Part shown: positions 46,599 to 56,300 of the stretch, piece after piece | How the letters are laid out: every line of letters starts with the position of its first letter | Position numbering within the stretch: position 1 is the stretch's first letter | Assembly (NCBI GenBank): GCA_963718635.1 | Contig: OY970367.1 | Span: 620,001 to 684,000 of the forward strand | Reading direction: 5' to 3' | Length of the DNA stretch: 64,000 nt | From: JAIOQJ01 sp963718635 | GTDB lineage: Bacteria > Planctomycetota > Planctomycetia > Gemmatales > Gemmataceae | The notes under the pieces: generated by a model | Database searches by the model: none | The model's input: the letters and a program-made list of their open reading frames with translations, nothing else | What the model was told of the DNA's origin: nothing | Made by a program: the position numbers and the translations under genes

Positions 46599-47360
46599 AT
46601 GCTATTGAAGGATCAAACGGCACTGGTCACGGGCGGCAGCCGTGGCATTGGACGCGGAATCGTGCTGGCGCTCGCCAAGGAGGGGGCCAAGGTTGCCTTC
46701 GTCTATAAGGGGAGCCATGAGGCCGCCGAAAAGCTGGTTGCCGAGGTGTCTGCATCTGGTGGAACGGCCAAAGCCCTCCAAGGGGACGTGGCTCAACCCG
46801 ATGTAGCGACTGGAATTGTGGAAAAAGTCCTCTCGGAGTGGGGACGAATTGATATCCTAGTCAACAACGCGGGCATCATCCGGGATGGTTTGTTCGTGCG
46901 GATGGAGCAAGCTGACTGGGACGCCGTGCTGACCACAAACCTTGGCGGAACGTTTCAGTTCTGCCGAGCGGTGGCCGCTCAAATGGCTTTGAAGCAGCGT
47001 TCCGGGCGGATTATCAACGTCTCCAGTGTTGCGGCCACGCATGTCAATGCAGGCCAGTGCAACTATTCGGCGAGCAAGGGTGCCGTGAATTCGTTTACCC
47101 GAGCACTGGCGGTTGAACTGGCAGGCCGAAATGTGACCGTCAATGCGGTAGCGCCGGGTTTCATCGAGACCGATATGAGCGAGGCCGTCCGCAATAAGGC
47201 GGGCGATTTGATCAAGAAAATGATCCCGGCTAAACGGCTTGGCAAGCCCGAAGACATAGCGGCTGTTGTGGTCTTTCTGGCGAGTGCCGCCAGTGCTTAT
47301 GTGACCGGTCAGGTGATTACAGTTGATGGCGGACTAAGCCTTGGGGCTGTCTCCGCGTAG
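46599..47360 (+). CDS. fabG: 3-oxoacyl-ACP reductase (SDR)
   Basis: 253 residues, short-chain dehydrogenase that reduces 3-ketoacyl-ACP with NADPH. Motifs: VTGGSRGIGRGIVLALAKEG (TGxxxGIG), LVNNAGIIRDGLFVRMEQAD (NNAG), INVSSVAATHVNAGQCNYSA with the catalytic Ser, YSASKGAV (YxxxK), and the PGFIETDMS block. Good ribosome-like purines (GAGGAAG) precede the ATG. It follows the dehydratase by 18 bases. Confidence 0.93.
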   Translation: MLLKDQTALVTGGSRGIGRGIVLALAKEGAKVAFVYKGSHEAAEKLVAEVSASGGTAKALQGDVAQPDVATGIVEKVLSEWGRIDILVNNAGIIRDGLFVRMEQADWDAVLTTNLGGTFQFCRAVAAQMALKQRSGRIINVSSVAATHVNAGQCNYSASKGAVNSFTRALAVELAGRNVTVNAVAPGFIETDMSEAVRNKAGDLIKKMIPAKRLGKPEDIAAVVVFLASAASAYVTGQVITVDGGLSLGAVSA

Positions 47361-47463
47361 GGGTTCGAGAACAACTAGGCAGGCGTGGGCCTGCGGACAT
47401 TGCTCCAGCGCCGGCGGCTTTTTAGCCGCTAAGTGGGCGCCGGACTATGGGAGGTTGGATTTC

Positions 47464-47850
47464 ATGACGAAGGAAGAGATTTATCAAAAGGTTGCCGCCA
47501 CCCTCGTCGAGGCACTCAATGTCGACGAAGATCAGGTTACTCCCGAGGCGACGCTGCAAGGAGACCTGGGCGCGGAATCGATCGATTTCCTCGACATCGT
47601 TTTCCGGCTCGAACGCGAATTCAACATCAAGATCCCGCGGGGCGAGCTTTTCCCCGAGGCGATCTTCCAGGGCGACCCGGACTTTGTCAAAGACGGCAAG
47701 GTGACCGATAAAGGAATTCGCGAACTCGAAACCAAGATGCCTTATGCCGACTTGGGCGAGTTCAAAAAGAATCCATCGCTGGAAAACATTAGCAATCTGT
47801 TCACGGTCGAGTTGATCGCTCGTTATATTCAGAGCAAACTCGGCGTCTGA
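47464..47850 (+). CDS. Acyl carrier protein with C-terminal extension
   Basis: 128 residues. The start at 47464 (MTKEEIYQKVAATLVEALNV) gives a standard ACP N-terminus; a frame upstream to 47341 has no similarity. The phosphopantetheine attachment Ser lies in DLGAESIDFLDIVFRLEREF (GxxS with ESID). An extra segment after the ACP core (residues about 60-128: IFQGDPDFVKDGKVTDKGIR and NISNLFTVELIARYIQSKLG) lengthens it relative to AcpP (about 78). Such long ACPs are known in planctomycete lipid loci. Sits between fabG and a second dehydratase. Confidence 0.88.
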   Translation: MTKEEIYQKVAATLVEALNVDEDQVTPEATLQGDLGAESIDFLDIVFRLEREFNIKIPRGELFPEAIFQGDPDFVKDGKVTDKGIRELETKMPYADLGEFKKNPSLENISNLFTVELIARYIQSKLGV

Positions 47851-47917
47851 GTCGCTCGTCGCGCCGTAGCGCCAGGGCAAAAGAGAGCAGGGGCTTGGGT
47901 AGGAGATCGACAACGCC

Positions 47918-48400
47918 ATGCGCTGGATTTGGATTGACCGCTTCACGGAGTTCGAATCGCGCAAGCGGGCAGTGGCGGTCAAAAACCTCAGCATGGCCGA
48001 GGATTTCTTCACCGAACATTTTCCCGGCTTCCCAGTGATGCCGGCCGCCTTGATCCTCGAGGGTCTTGCCCAAACCGGCGGCATCTTAGTCGGCGAAGCA
48101 AATGACTTCAAAGAAAAAGTCGTGCTCGCCAAAATCATCACCGCCCGTTTCCATCGGGAAGCGTTCGCCGGCGAGCAACTGATTCTGACCGCTGAAGTCG
48201 TCGTCATTCGCGAAGAGGGCGCCTCGATTGCCGGCCGCGTCCATATCGGCGGCGAATTGATTGCGGAAGCCGAGATCTTTTTTGCCCATCTGGACCAGGC
48301 TCGCAGCGGCGCGCTGTTCGGCGACCGAAATTTCGTCTTTTCAGGCGAACTGAAGAACTTGCTCGGCCTAGCGAAAGCAGCGGCCAAACCGTCCGGCTGA
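47918..48400 (+). CDS. FabZ/FabA-like dehydratase, second of operon
   Basis: 160 residues, hot-dog fold with the active-site block HFPGFPVMPAALILEGLAQT holding His and Glu. N-terminus MRWIWIDRFTEFESRKRAVA differs from the first dehydratase, so the two may form a heterodimer or act at different chain lengths. Followed after about 100 bases by the first ketosynthase. Confidence 0.88.
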   Translation: MRWIWIDRFTEFESRKRAVAVKNLSMAEDFFTEHFPGFPVMPAALILEGLAQTGGILVGEANDFKEKVVLAKIITARFHREAFAGEQLILTAEVVVIREEGASIAGRVHIGGELIAEAEIFFAHLDQARSGALFGDRNFVFSGELKNLLGLAKAAAKPSG

Positions 48401-48503
48401 CGACGATGCTTCGTCTCGTAATCGGCAATGTCCTTGGTAGGCGGCAAGCGGGTATCCTGATGATCTTTGAATTGTACATCCTGGTTTTTCTCCGGGTGGT
48501 CTA

Positions 48504-49823
48504 ATGGCTACGCAACCACGTCGAGCGGTCATCACCGGCATCGGCGTATTCTCTCCGATCGGCATGGATGCTTCGTCGTACTGGCAGTCCCTCGTAGAAG
48601 GCAAGTCGGGCGTCCGGGCTATTACGCATATGGACGTGCGGGAATTCCCATGTCGCGTAGCAGCTACCGTCCCCCAATTCGATGAAAAATTCGCCAAAGA
48701 GTCGCTGCGAAATCCAAAAGATCCCAAAGACAAAGAAGCCAAGGACAGGCAAAAATCGCTCAAAGTGATGGCCCGCACGGTCCAGCTCGGCGTTTGTGCC
48801 GCCCAGTTTGCGATGAACGAATCGGGCATGACCAAAGGTATGATGGACCCAACTCGTATGGGCGTCGAATTCGGCGCTGCCATCATCCATACGGAGCTGG
48901 ACGACATTGCGCGGGCCGCGAAGATCAGCACCAATTGCGTGCCCGGCGCCATCAACATGCAGACTTGGGGCGACGCGGGGCTAAAAGAAATCAATCCCCT
49001 TTGGATGCTCAAATACCTGCCCAACATGCCGGCTTGTCACGCTTCGATCATGCACGACATCCAGGGCCCAAGCAACACCATCACGGTCGGCGATTGCGCC
49101 AGCCTGCTCGCTCTGGGAGAGGCTTTCCGGATCTTGAATCGCGATCTGGTCGATTTCGTTCTCGTCGGCGGCACGGAAAGCAAACTCAATCCACTCAACT
49201 ATGTCCGCCAGTCGCTGTTGCAACCAGTGACCTCGACGAAAAATGATACCCCCGCCAAGGCCGTTCGCCCTTTCGACCGCGACCGGGATGGCATCGCTTT
49301 GGGTGAAGGAGCGGCTGCCCTAACGTTGGAAGAACTCAATCACGCCCAAGCTCGCGGAGCGAGGATTTTTGGCGAGGTTTGCGGTTTCGCCTCCGGGTTC
49401 GATCGCGATCATCAAGGCAAGGTGATCGCTCGCGTCATCCGTAAGGCCTTGGCCGATGCCAATATCACGCCTGCCGACGTGGATCATGTGAACGCGCACG
49501 GGCTTGGCACGGTGGAGTCGGACCGCTGGGAAGCCGCGGGCCTTCGCGAAGTATTCGGCAAAGAAGTCCCTATCTGGGCGGGCAAGGGCTTCTTGGGCGC
49601 GCTCGGCCCGGCCGGGAGCCTCATCGAGTTGCTGGCCAGTCTGCTGGCCTTGGAAAAAGGCCAACTGCCCGCAACCCTTAATTGTGAAAATCCCGATCCT
49701 TCGTGCGGACTGCTGATCCATAACCGCGGAATGCGCACGGTAACTAAGCCCTACGTGTTGAAACTGAGCTTCACCGATCTCGGCCAAGTGGCGGCGTTGG
49801 TAATTCGCAAGTGGGACGCCTGA
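48504..49823 (+). CDS. Beta-ketoacyl-ACP synthase, atypical active site
   Basis: 439 residues, KAS I/II fold (RRAVITGIGVFSPIGMDASS at the start, GIALGEGAAALTLEELNHAQ near the middle). The nucleophile Cys is in TVGDCASLLALGEA and the first His in VNAHGLGTVESD (L replaces the usual T of HGTGT). The region expected to contain the second His (GHxxGAxG) instead reads GKGFLGALGPAGS, so that His is replaced by Ala. It also has an inserted lysine-rich segment (RNPKDPKDKEAKDRQKSL). It could be a poor condensing enzyme, a decarboxylating partner, or a chain-length-factor-like subunit for the next gene. Confidence 0.85.
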   Translation: MATQPRRAVITGIGVFSPIGMDASSYWQSLVEGKSGVRAITHMDVREFPCRVAATVPQFDEKFAKESLRNPKDPKDKEAKDRQKSLKVMARTVQLGVCAAQFAMNESGMTKGMMDPTRMGVEFGAAIIHTELDDIARAAKISTNCVPGAINMQTWGDAGLKEINPLWMLKYLPNMPACHASIMHDIQGPSNTITVGDCASLLALGEAFRILNRDLVDFVLVGGTESKLNPLNYVRQSLLQPVTSTKNDTPAKAVRPFDRDRDGIALGEGAAALTLEELNHAQARGARIFGEVCGFASGFDRDHQGKVIARVIRKALADANITPADVDHVNAHGLGTVESDRWEAAGLREVFGKEVPIWAGKGFLGALGPAGSLIELLASLLALEKGQLPATLNCENPDPSCGLLIHNRGMRTVTKPYVLKLSFTDLGQVAALVIRKWDA

Positions 49824-49862
49824 GTTTTTTGCTTTATTCGCTCTGTCGTGAGGTTTGCGTTT

Positions 49863-51161
49863 ATGCAAGCGCACCGTCGGGTAGTCGTCACAGGCATGGG
49901 GGTCATCACTCCGCTTGGGCAGAACGTCAACGATTTATACGAAAGCCAGATCGAAGGCCGTAGCGGCGTTGGCCCCATTGCTCACTTTGACGCGCGTGGC
50001 TTCCCAACGCAGTTCGCAGCGCAAGTGAAAAATTTTGAATTAGCCAAGTACATGCCCGATAGTTCTCGATGGAACTATTGCGGTTTGAATACGAGGTTCG
50101 CACTCGCCGCTGCGAGGCAAGCCTTGAATGATGCCGGCTTGATCGACAACCCCCGAATCGATCCCGGAACCATTGGCGTATATTTGGGCTCGGGGGAAGG
50201 CGGCCACGATTTCAAATCGCTGGTGCAGGCGACGTCGCAGTCGGTGCCAGAAAATAGCTTTGATATCGATCATCAAAAGTTTTTCTCTTACAGCCGTCGT
50301 ACTTTCAACGGCCGTCACGAATACGAAATGGAGATGCATACTACAACCGGCCGCCTGGCCGAGGCCTTTAATCTCCAAGGGCCCAATCTCACTTGTCAAA
50401 CCGCCTGCGCTGCCTCCAGTCAAGCCATTGGCGAAGCGGCGGAAGTAATCCGGCACGGCGATGCCGAAATCGTCCTGTCGGGCGGCGCCCATAGCATGAT
50501 TCATCCGTTCGGTGTTACTGGCTTCAATCGGCTTACTGCTTTATCAACGAACAACGCAAACCCGCAAAAAGCTTCGCGACCTTTCGACTTGAATCGCGAT
50601 GGCTTTGTCCTTGGCGAGGGTTCCGGCCTTGTTGTTCTCGAAGAACTGGAACATGCGAAGAAACGCGGCGCTTCCATCTATGCGGAGATTACCGGATACG
50701 GCACCACGGCCGACTCCTTCCGTGTTACCGACAGCCATCCCGAAGGTCGGGGCGCGATCGCGGCAATTCGCAACGCTTTGAAGGATAGCCAGCTTTCAAA
50801 CGAATCAATCGGCTACGTCAATGCCCACGGCACCAGCACGCATGTCAATGATCGTTCGGAGACGATCGCGCTCAAAGCGGTTTTTGGCGACTACGCTTAT
50901 AAGCTGCCGATCTCGAGCAGCAAGTCCATGCTTGGCCATCTGATCTGTGCGGCCGGCGTGGTCGAGTTGATCATTTCCATCACGGCCATTCATAAAGGCG
51001 TGCTGCCGCCGACGATCAACTACGAAACGCCGGATCCCGAATGCGACCTCGACTACATTCCCAATCAGGCTCGCCCGAAGAAGATCGACCATGTGCTCTC
51101 CAACAGCTTCGGCTTCGGCGGCCAAAACATTTCCTTGATCGTCAGCCGTTTCCAGAAGTGA
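49863..51161 (+). CDS. Beta-ketoacyl-ACP synthase II type, complete active site
   Basis: About 432 residues from the ATG at 49863 (MQAHRRVVVTGMGVITPLGQ); the frame extends to 49848. Cys in QTACAASSQAIGEA, first His in VNAHGTSTHVND and second His in SKSMLGHLICAAGVVEL complete the Cys-His-His triad. Central blocks FDLNRDGFVLGEGSGLVVLE and late LSNSFGFGGQNISLIVSRF are typical of FabF. It is the last of the operon, 39 bases after the atypical ketosynthase. The pair resembles KS-alpha/KS-beta arrangements of type II PKS-like systems. Confidence 0.93.
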   Translation: MQAHRRVVVTGMGVITPLGQNVNDLYESQIEGRSGVGPIAHFDARGFPTQFAAQVKNFELAKYMPDSSRWNYCGLNTRFALAAARQALNDAGLIDNPRIDPGTIGVYLGSGEGGHDFKSLVQATSQSVPENSFDIDHQKFFSYSRRTFNGRHEYEMEMHTTTGRLAEAFNLQGPNLTCQTACAASSQAIGEAAEVIRHGDAEIVLSGGAHSMIHPFGVTGFNRLTALSTNNANPQKASRPFDLNRDGFVLGEGSGLVVLEELEHAKKRGASIYAEITGYGTTADSFRVTDSHPEGRGAIAAIRNALKDSQLSNESIGYVNAHGTSTHVNDRSETIALKAVFGDYAYKLPISSSKSMLGHLICAAGVVELIISITAIHKGVLPPTINYETPDPECDLDYIPNQARPKKIDHVLSNSFGFGGQNISLIVSRFQK

Positions 51162-51207
51162 TAAGCGACGCTTATCATTCCAAGTTCGTTTCCCGACCGT
51201 TCATTTT

Positions 51208-51535
51208 CCCACGATTTTCTCGGGTTTGACCTTCTGGAAATATTTCCAGAAGGTTGGCCATCAGAATGACGCACGATTGAGCGTGGGGAATTTGAATTAT
51301 GATCATTCCACAATCTGAATTCCGCATTCCGAATTTCCGACTTTTCGTTTTTCCACGACTTTCTCGGGTTTGACCTTCCGGAAATATTTCCAGAAGGTTG
51401 ACCATCAGAATGACAGGCGATTGAGCGTCGCACGTCTGACATTTCTTCATTCCGCATTCCAGATTTCCCCCCGCGTTTTCCCACGATTTAATTGGAAAGG
51501 CCTTCAGGAAATATTTCCTGAATATTAACCGATAG
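51208..51535. repeat. Three GGAAATATTTCC palindromic elements with ~143-bp direct repetition
   Basis: Units at 51208-51270, 51351-51414 and 51473-51535 share CCACGAYTTTCTCGGGTTTG, the palindrome CTTCTGGAAATATTTCCAGAAG (core 12 bp self-complementary) and, for the first two, the tail CATCAGAATGAC. The third ends GAATATTAACCGATAG, as in the copy at 23353-23410. Imperfect direct repeats connect them. No gene is present from 51162 to 51857. Confidence 0.8.
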
Positions 51536-51661
51536 CCTTTTCTGCTTTCAAATCGGCGTCAGAGCCGCGACCTTTAGTTTAGGGAGCGGAGGCTTCCCAC
51601 TTCCTGTCGTGGCTCTTACATGCATCAGGCTCAGCTCCCGCGAGGCAGCGCCTCGACGACC

Positions 51662-51686
51662 CGTTACGCGGCAGAGCCGCGTAACG
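51662..51686. repeat. Perfect 25-base hairpin
   Basis: CGTTACGCGGC, loop AGA, GCCGCGTAACG. It lies 86 bases to the left of the IS630 end. Possibly terminator-like; no run of T follows. Confidence 0.6.
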
Positions 51687-51771
51687 AGTTTGAGCGCGCA
51701 GCCTCCTCCTCGTTTGACGCTCCCGTGTCGGACGTCTTAATCGGCGCTCCGGCGCCGGTGACGCGACATTA

Positions 51772-51804
51772 CTAGATGTCCATTTCGCAAATTCGCAGGC
51801 AGTT
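51772..51804 (+). repeat. IS630 left inverted repeat
   Basis: 33 bases beginning CTAGATGTCCATTTCGC and ending GCAGGCAGTT. Pairs imperfectly with 53129-53161 on the other strand. Confidence 0.85.
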
Positions 51805-51857
51805 ATTTTTGGACTAGGCAATCGGGGCAGTTTACGTCAAGCTGGCGCCTTCTTCGA

Positions 51858-53148
51858 ATGAACACCTATTTCAGGCAGGACGCCGAAATGCCGCATCCCT
51901 ACGCGCCGCTGGTCAATCTGAATTCCGAGGAATCGGAACGGTTGCAGTCCCTGGTCCGAGCCCGCTCGACACCACAAGCCTTGGTTTTCCGCTGTCGCCT
52001 TATCTTGCGGTTAGCAGGCCGCGATCAACCGTCCAATTTACAGGTCGGCAACGAATTTGGCTGTAACCGCAACACGGTAGCCCACTGGCGAACGCGCTAC
52101 CTGGAACACGGGCTCTCCGGTCTTCAAGATGCTCTGCGTCCTGGTAGGCCGCGGAGCTTTTCCCCCCGACAGACAGCTCGAAGTGCTTACGCTGGCGTCT
52201 AGCGCCACTGCCGAGCACGATTGCGTCGCCAGCCAGTGGAGTCTGGACGAAATCGCATTTCAGTTGGTCAACCAGTACGCGGACGAAGCGATGAGCCGCT
52301 CGACGATTCAGCGTATTCTGCACGAAGCGGATCTAAAACCGCATCGTAGCGTTTACTGGCTCAACAGCCATGATCCTGACTTCGACGCCAAGGCCAAAGA
52401 CATTTGCCGTCTCTACGTTGAAGCCCCCTCTTTGTATCAGCAAGGCGAGTTGGTGATCTGCTGCGACGAAAAGACCGGCATGCAAATCCTCGAGCGAAAA
52501 CACCCCACGATACGGGTCCAGCCCGGCAAGCCCGAAAAACGCGAACACGAGTACATCCGGCATGGCACGCGTGCCTTGATCGCATCGTTCGTCGTTCCCA
52601 CCGGCCAAGTCGTTTGGGACTTAGGCGTCACGCGGACGAGTAAAGATTTCGCGGCCCATTTAGCTCACGTGACCGCCCAATTCCCCGACCAACAGCGATT
52701 TCATTGGATTCTGGACAACCTGAACACTCATTGGAGCCTGGACGTCTGCGAACGCATGGCCCATTTGAATGGAACGCCTTTCTTCAAACGCAGCCTGAGC
52801 ACGGGGCTCGAACGACGCTCCTTTCTGACCGACCCCAGCCACAAACACGTCTTTCATTTCACTCCCAAACATGGCTCGTGGCTCAACCAAGTTGAACTTT
52901 GGTTCAGCACCCTCTCTCGACGCTGGCTGAAACGGGCCGACTTCGCATCCGCCGAGGAATTCGTCGAACGTTTACAGGCTTACATGCACAACTACAACAC
53001 GCTTCGGGCTCACCCGTACCGTTGGACACCAGCAGATTTCCGGACGAGCCTGGTTCGGCACTCGTCCTCAACGCTTCGAACGCCTACTCTACCCTCCACG
53101 TCCCTATCGTCGTCACCCCCTCGCCGCGAACTGCCTAGGGACTTATGA
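51858..53148 (+). CDS. IS630-family transposase in two overlapping frames (orfA/orfB)
   Basis: DDE transposase. OrfA (51858-52202) holds a helix-turn-helix: RLILRLAGRDQPSNLQVGNE, FGCNRNTVAHWRTRYLEHGL, LRPGRPRSFSP. OrfB (52129-53148) continues from DRQLEVLTLASSA, with MSRSTIQRILHEADLKPHRS, then catalytic Asp in ICCDEKTGMQIL, second Asp in HWILDNLNTH and the Glu in HGSWLNQVELWFSTLSR. The frames join at TTTTCCCCCCGACAG around 52160-52170; shifting +1 there gives the family sequence. Both programmed frameshifting (known in IS630) and a sequence error fit. The orfB stop lies within the right inverted repeat. Confidence 0.9.
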
Positions 53149-53161
53149 AACGGCCATCTAG
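53129..53161 (-). repeat. IS630 right inverted repeat
   Basis: 33 bases AACTGCCTAGGGACTTATGA through CGGCCATCTAG, followed by the TA duplicate at 53162-53163. Mirrors 51772-51804. Confidence 0.85.
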
Positions 53162-53240
53162 TAGGTAAGGTTCCGACGTTCCTTGCTCGGCGGACGGTAA
53201 CCGCAAAGCCGTCATAAGCCGAAAGCGTCTTTAGACGGAG

Positions 53241-53296
53241 ACCCTTCTGGAAATATTTCCAGAAGGGCCTTTCCAATTAATTCGTGGGAAAACGCG
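53241..53296. repeat. GGAAATATTTCC palindromic element, inverted copy
   Basis: Complement of the unit at 51473-51535: CCCTTCTGGAAATATTTCCA then GAAGGGCCTTTCCAATTAAT and TCGTGGGAAAACGCG. Together with 51473-51535 it makes an inverted repeat around the IS630, so the IS may have been inserted between two oppositely oriented copies. Confidence 0.75.
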
Positions 53297-53317
53297 CGAT
53301 GATAAGACAAAAACACG

Positions 53318-56300
53318 TTATCGGGGCCGATTGCGGAACGATGACCCCAGCAGGTTCCCCTTCGAAACGACTGCCGGATTGACGCCACTAACAACGGGGG
53401 CCGCACTGACGTTGTTATTCAGATTAGGGTCGATGGTCACTGCGGAAGCGGTCGCCACGTTGTTGATGGTTCCCGTGGCGCGCACCAGGAAGTTAACGAC
53501 AAGTGTTGCCGTCTGCCCGTTGGCCAAGGTGCCGACATTCCAGATCCCGGTCGTTCCATCGAACGAGCCCTGGCTCACCGACTGAACACCCGCAAACTGC
53601 AGGCTCGCGGGAAAGGGATCGTTTACCATCACGCCGGTTGCGGTGCTCGGGCCGTTGTTGTGGATGATGAACGTGTAGGGCGCGATCACATCGTAGAACG
53701 CGGCCGCCGGCGCAATCTTCTGCAGCACCAAGTCAGCGGTCTGCACTTGTGAGCCGGCCGTAGCGGTATTGTTGCTCAGATTTGGATCGAACTGCGTGGC
53801 ATGAACAGTAGCGGTGTTAGTCACTCCGCCGGTGGTTGAAACGGTTCCCGTCATCGTGAAGGTAGCTGTTGCACCCTTGGCGAGCGATGCAAACGTCCAT
53901 TGACCGGTGATAGGGTTGTACACACCAACGCTGGTGGTTTCGATAACGTTCGTAAGCCCGGCCGGGATCGCGTCGGCGACTACCACATTGGTTGCGGTAT
54001 CCGGGCCGTTATTCGTCACGACGACCGTGAAGGTGATCGTATCGCCCGGGTTCGGATTAGCGTTGTTGACCGTCTTGGTGACGGCGACATCGGCGATCTG
54101 CGGCGTCTCAACGACGCTGGCCGTGTTATTTGGCAACACGGGATCGAACTGGTCGGAATGATTGACCGCTGCTGTGTTAGTCTGCACCGCAGAAGAGACG
54201 ACCAGAGCCTGTATGGTAAGCGTGGCCATGGCGCCGTTGGCGAGCGTGCCAACCGTCCAGAGGCCGGTTACCGGATTGTAACTCCCCTGGGTTGCCGATG
54301 TGCCAACGGCAACAAACGTCACGCCTGCGGGCAACAGATCGGCAATGGAAACGTTGGTGGCAGCGTCCGGGCCGTTGTCCCGCACGCTGACGGTGTAGGC
54401 GATCTGATCGCCCACGTTCGGCGTCGCATTGCTGACCGTTTTGGATACTGCCAGATCGGCCTGTTGTGGCGTCTCGGTCGCGCTGGCCATGTTGTTATTT
54501 AGATTTTGATCAAACTCACCGGCCGATGTGATGGACGCATTATTCGTCTGTGCAATCGGGCTCACCACCAAAGCAGTCACTTTGAGACTCGTCGAAGCGC
54601 CGCTGGCGAGGTTTGGGACGCTCCAAGTGCGTGCGATTGGGTCAAACGTTCCGGTAACGGGCGTTGCCGATTGGAAGGTTACGCCCGCCGGGATGGCTTC
54701 GGAAACCACGATGGCCGTCCCCGCACTCGGCCCGTTGTTCGTCAGGCCGAGCGTATAGGTGATGACCTCGCCGACGTTCGGCGTCGGATCGTTGACGGCC
54801 TTAGTAAGCGCCAAGTCGGCGGCGATCCTCTCTCCGAAATTATTGTTGGCGCCGGTTATCCCCGAAGCCAATAGGATTTGGCTAAAGATATCGTTGGCGG
54901 TACTGCCGCCAGGCGTGCCAATCGTGTCTATACCGTCAAGGAAGGCGGCCGGTTGGGTCTCGGTGATGGTGTAGCCGCCGGCGCCGCTCGGCCGCAAGTT
55001 GGCAAAGCTGTAGCTGCCGTCCGCCAAGGTCGTGGCCACGGTGCTGACGGGTGCGCCGAAGTCGTTGTTCCCCGTCAGCGTGACGGTAACGCCTTGGATG
55101 CCCGGTTCCCCCAGTTGTTTGATGCCGTCGTTATTGGCATCGACATAGACGAAGCCGGCGAGCGAAGAAGGCGCCAGTTCACCGAAGTTGTTGTTAGTAC
55201 CTGTCGTCCCCGACACAACGACGATATTGCTGAAAACATCGTTGCCCGTCGTGCCGCCTGGGGTGCCAATCGTGTCCTTGCCGTCCAGGAAACCGGCAGG
55301 TTGAGTCTCCGTGATCGTATAGCCGCCTGCCCCGCTCGGCCTAATGCCTGCAAAGCTGTAGCTGCCGTCGGCCAGCGTGGTGGCAACAACGTTGACCGGA
55401 ACGCCCAGGTCGTTATTGCCGGTAAGTGTTACGGTCGCCCCTTGAATTCCGGGCTCACCCGCTTGTTTGACGCCGTTGTTGTTCAAATCGTTATAAACAA
55501 AGCCCGAAAGCGACGTCGTGCCGGAAAGCTCACCAAAGTTGTTGTTCGCGCCCGCCACGCCGGATGCGAGCACAATGTTGCTGAAGACATCGTTGCCGGT
55601 GGTGCCGCCGGGGGTGCCGATCGTGTCGATGCCGTCCAGGAAGCCGGCAGGCTGCGTCTCGGTGATAGTGTAACCGGCGCCGCTGCTGGGCCGCAGATTG
55701 GCGAAGCTGTAACTGCCGTTGGCCAAGGTAGTGGCTACGGTATTAACCGGAGCGCCTAAGTCGTTGTTCCCAGTCAGCGTAACGGTCGCTCCCTGAATGC
55801 CCGGTTCTCCGACTTGCTTGATGCCATCATTGTTGGCATCGACATAGACGAAGCCGGCGAGCGACGACGGCAGCAGTTCGCCGAAGTTGTTGTTGGTTCC
55901 CGTCGTGCCCGACACGACAACGATGTTGCTGAAGACATCATTGCCAGCCGTGCCGCCTGGGGTGCCGATGGTGTCCTTGCCGTCGAGGTAGCCGGCGGGT
56001 TGGGTTTCCGTGATCGTGTAGCCGCCAGCGCCGCTCGGCCGAATGCCGGCGAAGCTATAGCTGCCGTCCGCAAGCGTAGTCGCGATGACGTTAACGGGCA
56101 CGCCCAAGTCGTTGTTGCCCGTCAGTGTTACCGTCGCTCCGGGGATGCCTAATTCACCAGCGTCTTTGACGCCGTTATTGTTGACATCGTCGTAGACAAA
56201 TCCGGAAAGCGATGTCGTCGACGAAAGCTCGCCGAAGTTGTTGTTCGCGCCTGCTACGCCCGAAGCAAGCACGATGTTGCTGAAGACATCGTTGCCGGTG

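Larger units (their letters stand above)
51772..53161. mobile_element. Complete IS630-family insertion sequence with TA target duplication
   Basis: 1,390 bases bounded by TA dinucleotides (51770-51771 and 53162-53163), the target duplication typical of IS630/Tc1-mariner. The left end (51772-51804, CTAGATGTCCATTTCGCAAA...) and the right end (53129-53161, its complement with CTAGATGGCCGTTTCATAAG...) are 33-base imperfect inverted repeats, both ending in CAGGCAGTT / CTAGGCAGTT inside. They enclose the transposase gene in two frames. This is a well-bounded element and may still be able to transpose. Confidence 0.9.

Noticed and set aside
54878..55759. Long plus-strand frames across the giant gene
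   Set aside because: They recur with the SdrD_B repeat period and encode biased Arg/Ala/Gly sequence with no domain; they are shadows of the minus-strand repeats.
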